The notes below the pieces were generated by a model, which was not told the origin of the DNA, did no database searches, and saw only the letters and a program-made list of their open reading frames with translations. A stretch of 64,000 nt of DNA, from NCBI GenBank assembly GCA_964420975.1, contig CAYQVH010000006.1, positions 1-64,000 of the forward strand, in the 5' to 3' direction. The position numbers and the translations under genes are program-made. Below, piece after piece: positions 1 through 8,446 of the stretch. Source of the stretch: Accumulibacter sp964420975. Its GTDB lineage: Bacteria > Pseudomonadota > Gammaproteobacteria > Burkholderiales > Rhodocyclaceae. Each line of letters starts with the position of its first letter. The stretch's first letter is position 1.

Positions 1-1
1 T

Positions 2-75
2 GCCCCCGTAGCATGAAGGTCGTGCAGTTGATTTGTAATCATCAGGTGTTGGTTCGATTCCGACCGGGGGCACCA
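2..75 (+). tRNA. tRNA-Thr(TGT)-like gene, CCA encoded
   Basis: A cloverleaf can be folded by eye: acceptor GCCCCCG (2-8) pairs with CGGGGGC (65-71), followed by discriminator A and an encoded CCA. The D stem is GCAT/GTGC, the anticodon loop is TTTGTAA (anticodon TGT) and the T arm is GTTGG-TTCGATT-CCGAC. The G1-C72 and C2-G71 pairs and anticodon bases G35 and U36 agree with threonine identity. The D loop is short (GAAGGTC) and lacks the usual A14 and A21, and the anticodon stem has one T-T mismatch, so it may be a divergent or decaying copy. Confidence 0.75.
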
Positions 76-396
76 AATAGAACTAACGGTTAGCGCCGTC
101 ATCAGACCCGCTTTTGCCTTCCTGCCTTCATGTAGCCCCCCTATAGCCAAATCCGGGCAATCCGGATCAACGGCAGGCACGAAAAACCCGGCGCACAGCC
201 GGGTTGAAGGTTCATGCAGTCGTCGCGCCACCTTTCAGCCAGGTCTGCACACCGCTCAGCGATGCCGCGGGTTTTGCGGGGCGATTAGGCACATTGAGCA
301 CGAATTTCACGATTGACTCGGACAGGAACGGACGACATACGCCAAGAACTGACATTGAAATTCCTATCCTTCCGAGGCGGTCCCCCGCCGCGAAGC
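76..396. other. intergenic region between tRNA and DUF3299 gene
   Basis: No convincing coding sequence is seen. The stretch contains the minus-strand terminator listed at 182-205. The small ORFs on either strand here have no recognisable domain and overlap each other, so they look like chance ORFs. Confidence 0.5.
182..205 (-). terminator. intrinsic terminator of the ABC/DUF operon
   Basis: Read on the minus strand, AACCCGGC-TGTGC-GCCGGGTT forms an 8-bp GC-rich stem followed directly by further T residues. It lies about 190 bases after the stop codon of the last gene of the minus-strand operon (397-3575) and in the right orientation to end its transcript. Confidence 0.7.
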
Positions 397-1002
397 TTAC
401 TTGCGCGCCGGCAAGACATACGGCGCGGTTGCCTTGGCTTGCATGCGATAGGCCGAGCGTCCCCACGAACTCTCTCCGGCAGAAACTTTCAGGATACCGC
501 TGACCCACAGCGCGTCCATCGTCTGCACGTTCTTGAGTGGCTTGTCGGAGACCACGTGGATGATCTGGTTTGCCGGTGGCGGTGGGACGTGAATGCAGGC
601 ACCGAAATAGGGCACCAGCAGGAACTCACTGACTTCGTCCTTCACGCGTTCAAGGGGAATCACAAAGCCGGCGATGCGGACGGCGGCACCGTTGAGCGAG
701 CTTGCGACGGGGGCGTTGGCCCAGACGTCGCGCATTCGGGCGAGCGCGTCCATGGCGCGTGGGTCGCCATCTTCCATCTTCGCCAGGTCGACACCCTTGA
801 AGGCGTCAGCAGGATTCCAATTGGGCGGAATGAGGTCGTCCCACTTGACTTCACGGAAATCGGAGGCGGGCTTGGCGGACGTACCGCCGAGACGTTCGCC
901 CACCTTGTAGGGGCTGTCTGACGGGCCAGCGGCCAGCGCCGACGCGCCGGCAACGAGCAGCCAGCTCGAGAACAGGAGCGAGCGGCAGCGAGGAGTGTGC
1001 AT
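397..1002 (-). CDS. DUF3299 family exported protein
   Basis: The 201-residue product starts with a typical Sec signal peptide (basic N-terminus, hydrophobic run, cleavage near ALAAG at about residue 25). The C-terminal half carries the family signature around ACIHVPPPPANQ (residues about 135-146), with a Cys-x-His pair that could bind metal. The family is of unknown function, periplasmic, and often encoded beside MacB/LolD-like ABC transporters. The ATG at 1002 is preceded by AAGGA. It is the last gene of the operon with the permease, whose stop is 2 bases upstream. A role in metal handling is inferred only from this context. Confidence 0.8.
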   Translation of the reverse strand: MHTPRCRSLLFSSWLLVAGASALAAGPSDSPYKVGERLGGTSAKPASDFREVKWDDLIPPNWNPADAFKGVDLAKMEDGDPRAMDALARMRDVWANAPVASSLNGAAVRIAGFVIPLERVKDEVSEFLLVPYFGACIHVPPPPANQIIHVVSDKPLKNVQTMDALWVSGILKVSAGESSWGRSAYRMQAKATAPYVLPARK

Positions 1003-1004
1003 GG

Positions 1005-2279
1005 TCAGGTCCTTGGGGTCAGGCCGTCGATCAGGGAAAGTCTATAGGCGCGCCAACCCGGCAAGAGGCTGGCGACACTGCCGGCGAGCAGGATCCAGCC
1101 AAGCAGCGCCGCCAGAGAAGTGGCATCGTCGCCAGAGAGGTTCAGGCCATTGAGGGCAATGCCATAGTGGGCTTCGATCCAGGGCGTGGAAAAGAAGAGG
1201 AGTCCGGACAGCAGGGCAACGCCTGCCACGATTCCCCCGACGGTGACCGAAAGGCCTTCGAGGGCCAGCAGGAACAGAAGTTCTCTCGGCCGCGCGCCCA
1301 CCGAACGCAGGATCGCCAGCTCGCGCCGGCGGGCATCCAGACTGGCGAGGATCACGGCGACCAACCCGCCCAGCCCGACCAGGGCGACCATCCACGAAAC
1401 CAGCAGCAGCGCCTGCTCGCCCTGGCCAACGACTTCCCAAAGCTGATCCAGCGTCACCCCCGGCATGACACCCATCAGCGCTTCATCGCCCTCATCGGCG
1501 AGGGCACGCTGCATGGCGAAGACATCACCCCGCTGCTTCAGACCGATCAGTTGTGCGGTGAGGGCCTTCGGGGTGAGATCAAATTTTCTGACCAGATCAG
1601 GCGGGATCGAGAACCCCGGCACCGGGGCACCCCCCTGCCAGTCGAGATGGATGGCCTCCATGCCCGCCAGGGTAATGTGCACCGTGCGATCGACCGGCGT
1701 CCCGGTGGGCGCCAGGATACCCACGACGAAGAACGGCTTGTCACCGTGCGCAGCGCCTTCCAGTCCACTGCCACCATGCGTCAGCACGATCTTCTCGCCG
1801 AGTTGATAGCCCAGTTTGCGGGCGACCTCGGCGCCCAGCACGGCGTCGAAAACACCGGCGAACGGCTCGCCGACCCCCATCCGCAGTGGCTGGCGATCGC
1901 CGTAGCGGAAGTGCGTGAAGTAGTCAACGGAGGTGCCGAGCACCGGAAAACCGCGATGCGAGTCGCCCAGCGAGAGCGGGATGCTCCACGCCACGGCGGG
2001 ATGACTGGCCAGTTTCTGCGCCGAGGTCCAGCGCATGTTCTGAGTTGCTTCACCGACCCGGAAAACGGCATAGAGCATCAATTGGATGGGACTGGCGCGC
2101 GCACCGACGACCAGATCGGTACCCGAAACCGACTGTGAGAAGCTCTCGCGCACATCCTGGCGCAGCCGTTCGACGCCAAGCAGCAAGCTGGTCGCCAGGG
2201 CGATCGAGACCAAGGTGAATGTCAATGGATAACGCCGGTTCCAGGCGCTGCGCACCGCCAACACGGTCAGATAGTGCAT
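1005..2279 (-). CDS. FtsX/MacB-like ABC transporter permease
   Basis: The 424-residue protein has one N-terminal membrane segment, a large periplasmic domain (about residues 45-280) and three C-terminal membrane segments containing the FtsX-type motif DARRRELAILRSVGARPRE (about residue 315). This is the type VII (MacB/LolCE-like) topology, normally used for mechanotransmission rather than classical substrate channelling. Its start codon overlaps the end of the ATPase gene by 13 bases, so the two are translationally coupled. With the DUF2796 protein upstream it resembles the Zrg-type zinc uptake loci of Vibrio, although the substrate here is not shown by sequence. Confidence 0.85.
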   Translation of the reverse strand: MHYLTVLAVRSAWNRRYPLTFTLVSIALATSLLLGVERLRQDVRESFSQSVSGTDLVVGARASPIQLMLYAVFRVGEATQNMRWTSAQKLASHPAVAWSIPLSLGDSHRGFPVLGTSVDYFTHFRYGDRQPLRMGVGEPFAGVFDAVLGAEVARKLGYQLGEKIVLTHGGSGLEGAAHGDKPFFVVGILAPTGTPVDRTVHITLAGMEAIHLDWQGGAPVPGFSIPPDLVRKFDLTPKALTAQLIGLKQRGDVFAMQRALADEGDEALMGVMPGVTLDQLWEVVGQGEQALLLVSWMVALVGLGGLVAVILASLDARRRELAILRSVGARPRELLFLLALEGLSVTVGGIVAGVALLSGLLFFSTPWIEAHYGIALNGLNLSGDDATSLAALLGWILLAGSVASLLPGWRAYRLSLIDGLTPRT

Positions 2280-2989
2280 GCCGTCTCTCCATGACTTGCC
2301 CGGTTGAGCGCCGGCAAGGCAAGGTCGCGCACAAAATGCGACGCCAGGCGACGGTCGTGACTGACGAACAGCACGGTGGACCCGGCAGCGTTTGCCTCAC
2401 GCAGAAGCAGATCGAGAAAGGCTTCCTGGCGCTCGGCATCGAGCGCCGAAGTGGGTTCGTCGGCGATCAGCAGTTCCGGATGGCCGATCAGGGCGCGTGC
2501 TGCCGCGACGCGCTGTTGCTGTCCCACCGACAGATCCGTTGCCGGGCGCAGCCACAGGTCGCGCGCCAGATCGAGATGGCTCAGCAAACGTTCCGCTTCG
2601 CCGCGTAGCGAGGCGCCGCCTGCCTGCGCCTGCTCGCGTCGCCGTGCCGAGAAACGGCAGGGCAGCAGAACGTTGTCGATCACCGGCAGATACGGAACCA
2701 GATTGAACTGCTGAAAGACGAAGCCGATGTGGTCGGCACGCAGTCGATCGCGCTGCGTCGACCGCAGGCGCTCCAGATCCTCGCCCAGAAGATCGATGCT
2801 GCCGCTGCCAGGCACCAGTACGCCACCGATCAGGCTCAGCAGGGTGCTCTTGCCGCAGCCGCTCGGTCCATGCAGAAAGGCGTGCTCGCCGCGTCGCAGG
2901 CGTAGCTCGGGCAGATCCAGGCAGACGGCGCTCTGACGAGGCCAGCGGAAGACCAGATCCGTGATGGCGACGACCGTTTCGCTTTTCAT
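2267..2989 (-). CDS. LolD/MacB-like ABC transporter ATP-binding protein
   Basis: The 240-residue ATPase contains Walker A GPSGCGKST (about residues 40-48), the Q-loop region FVFQQFNLVPYL, the signature LSVGQQQRVAAARAL (about residue 153) and Walker B LLIADEPTSALD. It lacks membrane segments and must pair with the FtsX-like permease encoded next, which it overlaps by 13 bases. The ATG at 2989 lies 7 bases after the stop codon of the DUF2796 gene, consistent with one transcript. Confidence 0.9.
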   Translation of the reverse strand: MKSETVVAITDLVFRWPRQSAVCLDLPELRLRRGEHAFLHGPSGCGKSTLLSLIGGVLVPGSGSIDLLGEDLERLRSTQRDRLRADHIGFVFQQFNLVPYLPVIDNVLLPCRFSARRREQAQAGGASLRGEAERLLSHLDLARDLWLRPATDLSVGQQQRVAAARALIGHPELLIADEPTSALDAERQEAFLDLLLREANAAGSTVLFVSHDRRLASHFVRDLALPALNRASHGETACTI

Positions 2990-2996
2990 GAGGGGG

Positions 2997-3575
2997 CTAC
3001 CAGTTCAATGTGTTGGCCTTGGGCGAGAGTCTGGCCGCAGATTGTCGCTTGGCGGTAACCACTTGCGCGCGGACTTGCCGGAAACCGGGGAAAGCGTCGA
3101 ACAGCTTCACCTCCAGGCCCTGCAGTGCCGCAGGCTGAGCGCATTGGAACATGAATTCGCCATCCAGGTCGGCGTGCGCGGGCTTGGCGCCGGATTGCCG
3201 GGTGCGAGCGGCGGCCTGCGCAGGGCCCGCTACGGCAACGGGAGCCTCGCCGAGGAGCGCGGGGTCGAGGACCGCCGATTCCAGCTTTACGTTTACGAGC
3301 TTGCAGCCGGCGCCGGGTGTGGGCAGGAACAGCTTGTCAGCCTGGCGTAACTGGCTCGCCATGCGGTGTACCTTGTCCAGTTCCTTGTCGCCCTTGGGCA
3401 CCCGCTCGAAACCGAGAAGATTTTCCAGTGGTGATTCGAGCGCGATGCGCAAGGTCTCTTTGTCGACACCGACCTTGAGTTCGGCAAGCCCGTGAACGTG
3501 GGCTTTTTCAGCGTGCGCGAGGGGACTGACGATGGTCAAGGCAGCGGCAAATGCAGAAAGCGTACGAGAAAGCAT
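2997..3575 (-). CDS. DUF2796 (ZrgA-type) periplasmic protein
   Basis: The start was set at the ATG at 3575, preceded by AAGGA, although the frame stays open further upstream into IS sequence. The 192-residue product has a signal peptide (cleavage near SPLAHA, residue 22) followed by the family hallmark AHVHGLAEL and the downstream block ESPLENLLGFE. DUF2796 proteins such as Vibrio ZrgA are linked to zinc uptake and usually carry a His-rich central loop; here that loop (about residues 110-138) is Ala-rich with hardly any histidine. It is the first gene of the operon with the ABC ATPase and permease. The upstream DNA is an IS remnant, so the native promoter may be lost. Confidence 0.8.
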   Translation of the reverse strand: MLSRTLSAFAAALTIVSPLAHAEKAHVHGLAELKVGVDKETLRIALESPLENLLGFERVPKGDKELDKVHRMASQLRQADKLFLPTPGAGCKLVNVKLESAVLDPALLGEAPVAVAGPAQAAARTRQSGAKPAHADLDGEFMFQCAQPAALQGLEVKLFDAFPGFRQVRAQVVTAKRQSAARLSPKANTLNW

Positions 3576-3617
3576 GCGAGATCCTTGTAATGGAGTTATG
3601 TGAAACACAGCGCAGGT

Positions 3618-4545
3618 GAGTCGAGTCCAGAATTCGCTGTAAGTCTGCTCCAAATGGGTTGCTGACGTGCGGGTGTCAAAGCGATCCTCAAACTCCGCCA
3701 GCCGTCGCCGTGCCTCAGGCCGATCGGCGGCCTGGAACCCCCGCTTGGCGGCTGCCGCGACCTCGCTGCGGGTCTTGCGACGGCCATGCCCCAAGCACAT
3801 GGCGCATCCGATGCCCCGGGCAGCGTTGCCAGGGGGCGTCGTGGAAGGGCTTGCGGATCGCATCGCGCAGGCCGTCGCGGCGTAGGCCGCTGACGATGAG
3901 CACGAGGCGTCTCTGGACACGCTCGTCCTGCTGGCTCTGATTGAACAGGGCATCGACCGGGAGGAAGGGATCTTCGCCCTCCAGTCGCCGTTCGTTGAAG
4001 GCCCGAACCCGGACATCGAGCCCTGCACACAGGCGACTCACGGTCGATTGGGAGAAGCTCGCACCGCACAGCTCTTCGGTCATTGCGCTGACCTTCCTGG
4101 TGGACACGCCCTGGACGACCCTTTCCATGAGCGCCAGGACAAAGGCTTGCTCGCTTCGCTGGTAGCACTTGAAGATCTTTGTGGAGAAGCGACCGTCCCT
4201 TGTTTGCGGAACTTGCAGGGCCACCGGTCCGATCCGGGGGTAGAGCCTCCGCGTCCGGTAACCCTTGCAGTAGCCGGTACGTTCTTCCGCCCGCTCGTGC
4301 CGCTCCGCCCCCAGGGCCTCGCTCTCTTGCGCTTCGAGCCCTGGGTTCCGCACGGCTTCCATCCGTTGCGCCATCCCATCCGGGCTGTCCATCCTGCCGG
4401 GCAGCCGTTCCTGGCTTACGCTAACATCGATTCCCGCCATCGCTTCCTTCCTTCATTCGGTTGATCAACGTCTCGTCACGCCAATTTACCGATTCGAAGC
4501 GGTGGCTGACCACCACGGGATTTACAGCAGTTTATGGACACAATC
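3618..4545 (-). mobile_element. internally deleted IS256-like element
   Basis: The terminal sequences at 3618-3642 and 4521-4545 are imperfect inverted repeats: GTCCA, six bases, then GCTGTAA at both ends. Between them lies a broken IS256-type transposase gene. At about 930 bp the element is shorter than the usual 1.3 kb, fitting loss of the region coding the transposase C-terminus. No target-site duplication is apparent. Its right end cuts into a group II intron fragment, and its left end lies only about 42 bases upstream of the DUF2796 start. Confidence 0.65.
3650..4440 (-). pseudogene. IS256-family transposase, frameshifted and truncated
   Basis: From the ATG at 4440 (preceded by GGAAGGAAG) the frame reads a recognisable IS256/Mutator-type N-terminal half, including RRLYPRIGPVALQVPQTRDG and GVSTRKVSAMTEELCG, up to APWQRCPGHRMRHVL at about 3790. 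The continuation, RSEVAAAAKRGFQAADRPEA and RRLAEFEDRF, lies in another frame, so there is one frameshift. The rest of the catalytic C-terminus, including the final Glu region, is missing. The gene cannot make an active transposase. Confidence 0.75.
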
Positions 4546-4692
4546 CGCACGTTTGCGCTCCGGCTTCCTTCAGACAAGTCCTCGCGACCTTGCCCTTGCC
4601 TTCGGCTAGTGGTTATCATGGCTTCATACAGCCATGTCGGCACTCCCACAGGGGACTTTCACCCCATTACATCGCGCCCATGCTGGGCGCAC
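4546..4692 (-). mobile_element. 5' fragment of a group II intron (copy 1)
   Basis: On the minus strand this begins GTGCGCCCAGCATG at 4692 and continues with a segment of the type GGGGTGAAAGTCCCC, typical of the start of bacterial group II intron RNA (domain I). It is closely similar to the 5' end of the larger intron at 8735-8880. Homology stops at about 4546 where the IS256-like inverted repeat begins, so the rest of this copy is gone. The 5' end abuts attC-type sequence, as in copy 2. Confidence 0.7.
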
Positions 4693-4783
4693 ACATTGCG
4701 GTCGAGGGAGCGGCCTGCAAGCTGCGCTTGCAGGTGCCCTTCGCGCTACGCGCTCCGGCCGCCCCTCACCTTGAAGGTTAGAC
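4693..4783 (+). repeat. attC-like site 1, left end replaced by intron
   Basis: This runs from ACATTGCGGTCGAGGG to the core site GTTAGAC (4777-4783, consensus GTTRRRY). It is nearly identical to the intact attC at 9579-9675 and contains the same partly complementary arms (GAGGGAGCGG against CCGCCCCTC). The 5' core half (CTA of CTAAC) is missing because a group II intron is joined at that point. It would be the attC of a preceding cassette whose gene has been lost. Confidence 0.7.
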
Positions 4784-4805
4784 CTCACACACGCGCTTGC
4801 GCACC

Positions 4806-5816
4806 ATGATCGTTGTCTTCGATACGAACGTCTGGTACAAACAGCTTGGCCTCAAGTCTGCCTCGTCGGCAGCAGTGCGATTCTTCCTGAAGCAACATCA
4901 TGCGAAGGTCGCCATCCCCGAGGTAGTGCGTCTCGAGGTCTCGCATAACCTGGCTAGACGTCTGCTTCAACACATTGAGAGCATCCGGTCTGAGTATCGA
5001 CAGCTACTGACCGCATTCGGCAAGCTGCGCGAGGTGGTTCTTCCAACGGAGCCAGAAGTTCATGCGCGTATCGAGGAGCTATTCGCATCTCTCGGCGCTG
5101 ACGTCGTCGAAGTCCCGTTTTCTATTGACAGCGCGCGTGCGTCGTTCCTCAAGACGATAAGTAAGCTGCCACCCAGTCAGAACTCGCAACAGTTCAAGGA
5201 CGGTGTCGTGTGGGCGGATTGCCTCTGCCTAGCACAGACCGATGAAGTCGTGCTGGTCACGGATGACCGTGCGTTCTATGAGGACCAGAAGGCAGCGAAC
5301 GGGCTTGCATCGAACCTACGAGCAGAAGCGGACAACTGCCCGCACGAGGTGCGGGTGCTCTCGAGCCTCTCAGAACTGCTTGACGCGATCCAAACACCGG
5401 TCCTAGTCGATCCCGATGTTCTCCAGCGGGCGTTCTTTGCTCAGTACGGCGACAGCGTTGCCGGTACGCTTGACCGTGCCGGCTTCGAGCTTGGGAAACG
5501 CACCGAGGTATCGTTCAAGCCGTTCGCCACCGAGCAGCCTGCGAGGCTTTTCGTCCAGTTCAGCATGTCCTTTGCCTGCACGGACTTGACCCAAGAAGGA
5601 AGGACGGAAGGGTCGCTCCTGCTTAGCGGAGACTGCTCCTTCGAGCCCGCAACCGCCACTGTCCAGGAAATTCGCAACTTCGGCGAGCCTCTCAAGTTTC
5701 GGATGCCAGATGGCGCGCTGGCTGAACGAAGGAATCACGTACTTTTCCCTGACTCTGGCGTCTTGGGCCATCGCGTAGTTACAGACATCACGCGCTACGC
5801 GCTTCGAGAACAGTGA
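4806..5816 (+). CDS. PIN-domain protein in gene cassette 1
   Basis: The ATG at 4806 opens directly into the PIN motif MIVVFDTNVW. Later acidic positions typical of PIN nucleases are seen in VVWADCLCLA (about residue 140) and VLVTDDRAFYED (about 157). The N-terminal part (1-200) is therefore a likely Mg-dependent ribonuclease of the DUF4935/PIN type, and residues about 205-336 form a second domain that I do not recognise. There is no obvious Shine-Dalgarno; the start lies 23 bases after the attC core, as is common in cassettes. No antitoxin gene is adjacent, so a classical VapBC pair is unlikely. Confidence 0.75.
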   Translation: MIVVFDTNVWYKQLGLKSASSAAVRFFLKQHHAKVAIPEVVRLEVSHNLARRLLQHIESIRSEYRQLLTAFGKLREVVLPTEPEVHARIEELFASLGADVVEVPFSIDSARASFLKTISKLPPSQNSQQFKDGVVWADCLCLAQTDEVVLVTDDRAFYEDQKAANGLASNLRAEADNCPHEVRVLSSLSELLDAIQTPVLVDPDVLQRAFFAQYGDSVAGTLDRAGFELGKRTEVSFKPFATEQPARLFVQFSMSFACTDLTQEGRTEGSLLLSGDCSFEPATATVQEIRNFGEPLKFRMPDGALAERRNHVLFPDSGVLGHRVVTDITRYALREQ

Positions 5817-5822
5817 GAGCTA
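5815..5822 (+). repeat. left core half of attC-like site 2
   Basis: GAGAGCTA here joins AC at 8881-8882 once the intron is removed, recreating a CTAAC-type 1R box directly after the PIN gene stop codon. The match to the GTTAGAC at the cassette start is only partial, so this half-site is assigned mainly from context. Confidence 0.5.
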
Positions 5823-5916
5823 ATCGGGTAAGGACCGGCTTCTAACCGGTCCTCCCCACACCACCCACCGTGCGGGTCCGCAGTGGGCGGTTCATGAACC
5901 GGGCGCACACGACGCC

Positions 5917-6952
5917 TCAAGCGTAGCCCTGAGCCTTCCTCCAAAGGTCACGGAGACTCACCAGTCCCTGTGGCTTCAACCAATCGTTCGTCCTCCCGAC
6001 TTGCGTCGCCATGGACGGTGACAGGTGCCCGTAGCTCTTGCCGCTGACCCCGTCAAGATCGCCGTGCGCTGGCCAACCCCCAGCGCCATGAGAGGGCCGA
6101 TCTTCGTCCGGGTGTGGCGCCACGGTTTCCAGTTGCACAGGCGTACCCGCCGACGCAGCCATTCATCGAGTTCAGGGATCGGCCGCTTGAGCCGCCGGTC
6201 AAGGTATGAGTGAGACGGGCGTTGACGCGCTGGCCCGCCCGTTCGCTCCGGACCAGAACCCTCAGGTCATCGGCGTACCGCGCGAAGCGGTGCCTTCTTC
6301 CTGTCAGTTCCTTGTCCAGATCGTCGAGCAGGATGTGGGCCAGGAGCGGCGAGAGCGGACCGCCTTGTGGCGTCCCCAACTCGCTGGGTTGAAGTTCGTC
6401 ATCGATCAGAACGCCCGCCGGCAGGTACGTGCCGATGAGGGCCAGCCATCGCTTGTCGCGCACCTTCCGGGCCACGCAGGCCATCAGGAGGTCGGGATCG
6501 ACGTGGTCGAAAAACTTCGCCAGGTCGAGATCGACAGCGATGCGATAACCGGCCTTGAGGTCGGTGCGGACCGGCCTGAGTGCGTCAGGGGCGGAATGTC
6601 CCGGTCGGAAGCCGTCGCTCGAATCCGAGAATTCCGGATCGAAGATCGGCGTCATGACTTGGGCGATGGCTTGCTGGATCGCCCATCGCACCGGGTGCGG
6701 TTGATAGCGGCCATCGTGTAAGGAGTGGCGGATCGCCGGCCAATGTTCGCGGGCGTAGGCCGGAAAGTCGTCGAGGGGCAGGCCGTCGATTCCCGGCGCA
6801 CCGCGATGGGACTTCACCCGACGCCACGCCTGTTTCACGTTGTCCGATGCAAGTACGGCTTCCATCAAGGTTTCATGCAAGGCGGGCGAGGTGACCTCAC
6901 GCCGGTCCACGGCTTGCCCGGGCGGGTTCGTCGTCGCGTTCGAGTGATGCAC
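5917..6952 (-). pseudogene. group II intron maturase/reverse transcriptase, degenerate
   Basis: It starts at GTG 6952 after AAGGAAGA. The reading frame holds clear reverse-transcriptase blocks: GAPGIDGLPLDDF, SDSSDGFRPGHSA, DLAKFFDHVD, GTPQGGPLSPLLA and the catalytic RYADDL. Block 2 (the usual PRPLGIP segment) is missing through an in-frame deletion after HPVR. After QRV the thumb/X-domain is largely deleted and the frame changes. The expected C-terminus, TNDWLKPQGLVSLRDLW, is found in another frame, ending at 5917. The protein is almost certainly inactive, so this intron could move or splice only with help in trans. Confidence 0.8.
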
Positions 6953-7109
6953 GGCTCTTCCTTGGCTGTTCCTGTTCGGCCCTTCACCCCGTGCCGGCGG
7001 CTACTACGGCCTCTGCTGACAACGCGGCGGCGTTAGCCGCCAAAGTGAAACTGGCGTAGCCATTCCGGTTGGACGCCACTTGCGGCGGCACTTCTGATCG
7101 ATCACGCCG

Positions 7110-7117
7110 ACGATTCC
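7110..7117 (+). repeat. 8-bp target duplication of IS256 element, left copy
   Basis: ACGATTCC occurs here and again at 8447-8454, immediately outside the two ends of the IS256-family element. Eight bases is the usual duplication length for this family. Confidence 0.75.
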
Positions 7118-8446
7118 GGGGGTGTCCGAATTTTTGTGTAAACGGGGTTGAGATCAGTTCAGGGCGATACGGTCCCCGAACTGGATGGTAAAACGGGTCA
7201 GTGCAGCCTTCCAATCTCTGATCGGCACTGTCCATTTCTTGCTGATGTTACGCAGCGCCAGGTAGAAGAGTTTCAGCAACGCCTCGTCGCTCGGAAACGA
7301 GCCGCGATTCTTGGTCAGCTTGCGCAGGCTCATATTCACCGACTCGATGGCGTTGGTCGTGTAGATTACCTTACGGATTTCCGGTGGGTAGTCGAAGAAC
7401 GGAATCAGGCGTTGCCAGTTGCGGCGCCAGGACTGCCCGATTGGCAGGTACTCCGCGTCCCATTTGTCCTCGAACTCGCCGAGCCGGATTTCGGCTTCTT
7501 CGGCAGTGGCCGACTGGTAAATCCGCCGCAGGTCGGCAGCCACCTCCGGCCGCCGTTTCCACGAGACATAGTTCAGGCTGTGGCGGACCGTATGGACGAT
7601 ACACAACTGGACGGTCGCTTTCGGAAACACTGCCTCGATGGCATCCGGGAACCCCTTCAGGCCGTCCACGCAGGCGATGAAGAGGTCCTGCACCCCTCGG
7701 TTGCGCAACTCGGTGACGACCTGCAGCCAGAACTTGGCGCCTTCGCTCTGCGCCAGCCACAGGCCCAGTACTTCCTTCTCGCCGTCCATGGTGATGCCGA
7801 TGGCCAGATAGACAGCTTTCACGCGGACCGTGCCTTCACGCACTTTTACATGAATGCAGTCCAGAGAGACGATCGGGTAGAGGGGGTCCAGCGGCCGCGA
7901 CTGCCAGGCCTTCACTTCATCGGCGACAGCATCGGTCACCGATGAAATCAGGCTGGGTGAGACCTCGGTGCCGTAGATCTCTTCGAGGGGAGCCTGGATC
8001 TCGCGCACGGTCATCCCGCGGGCGTAGAGCGAGAGGATCTTGTCGTCGAATCCCGCCCAGCGCGTCTGGTGCTTGGGAATCAGTTGCGGCTCGAAGCTGC
8101 CGTGCCGGTCGCGCGGCACTTCAATCGGCAACTCGCCGAATTCGCCCTTGAGCGTCTTCCGGCTCTTGCCGTTACGGGTATTGCCGATACCGTTGGCGAC
8201 CGGCTCGTTCTTGCCGTGGCCTAGGTGCTCGGTCATCTCAGCTTCTAGTGCACGCTCCACGACTAACTTGGTCAGGTGCTTGAGGAGACCATCCTCTCCG
8301 ATAAGGTCTTCAGGTTTCTGATAGTTGGCTAGCAGGCCAGCCAGCAGTTCCTCTGGTACGTCGTGCTTCTTCTTGCTCATTGTGACTCCGGACAAATCGG
8401 CAGTCTCCTGCCAAAAGTCCGTTTACACAAAATTCTGCACACTCTT
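7118..8446 (-). mobile_element. complete IS256-family insertion sequence
   Basis: The element is about 1329 bp, bounded by ACGATTCC direct repeats. The imperfect inverted repeats (7121-7145 and 8419-8443) share TTTTGTGTAAACGG at their inner part. It encodes one intact transposase on the minus strand and sits inside the group II intron. Intact ends, duplication and gene all indicate a relatively recent insertion compared with the surrounding decayed sequence. Confidence 0.85.
7154..8380 (-). CDS. IS256-family (Mutator-type) transposase
   Basis: The 408-residue DDE transposase is full length. The start was chosen at ATG 8380 (MSKKKHDVP), preceded by GGAG; an in-frame TTG lies 15 bases upstream. 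Recognisable blocks are HLGHGKNEP, RNGKSRKTLKGEFG, the first catalytic Asp in YPIVSLDCIHVKVREG (about residue 170), FIACVDGLKGFPDAIEAVFP (second Asp, about 237) and the C-terminal YTTNAIESVNMSLRK (Glu, about 350). It catalyses cut-and-paste or copy-out transposition of its own element. No frameshift or stop is seen. Confidence 0.92.
   Translation of the reverse strand: MSKKKHDVPEELLAGLLANYQKPEDLIGEDGLLKHLTKLVVERALEAEMTEHLGHGKNEPVANGIGNTRNGKSRKTLKGEFGELPIEVPRDRHGSFEPQLIPKHQTRWAGFDDKILSLYARGMTVREIQAPLEEIYGTEVSPSLISSVTDAVADEVKAWQSRPLDPLYPIVSLDCIHVKVREGTVRVKAVYLAIGITMDGEKEVLGLWLAQSEGAKFWLQVVTELRNRGVQDLFIACVDGLKGFPDAIEAVFPKATVQLCIVHTVRHSLNYVSWKRRPEVAADLRRIYQSATAEEAEIRLGEFEDKWDAEYLPIGQSWRRNWQRLIPFFDYPPEIRKVIYTTNAIESVNMSLRKLTKNRGSFPSDEALLKLFYLALRNISKKWTVPIRDWKAALTRFTIQFGDRIALN

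Noticed and set aside
83..93. CTAACGGTTAG, a short palindrome resembling paired integron core boxes after the tRNA
   Set aside because: The two boxes are adjacent with no hairpin arms between them and no cassette gene follows, so it is probably a chance match.
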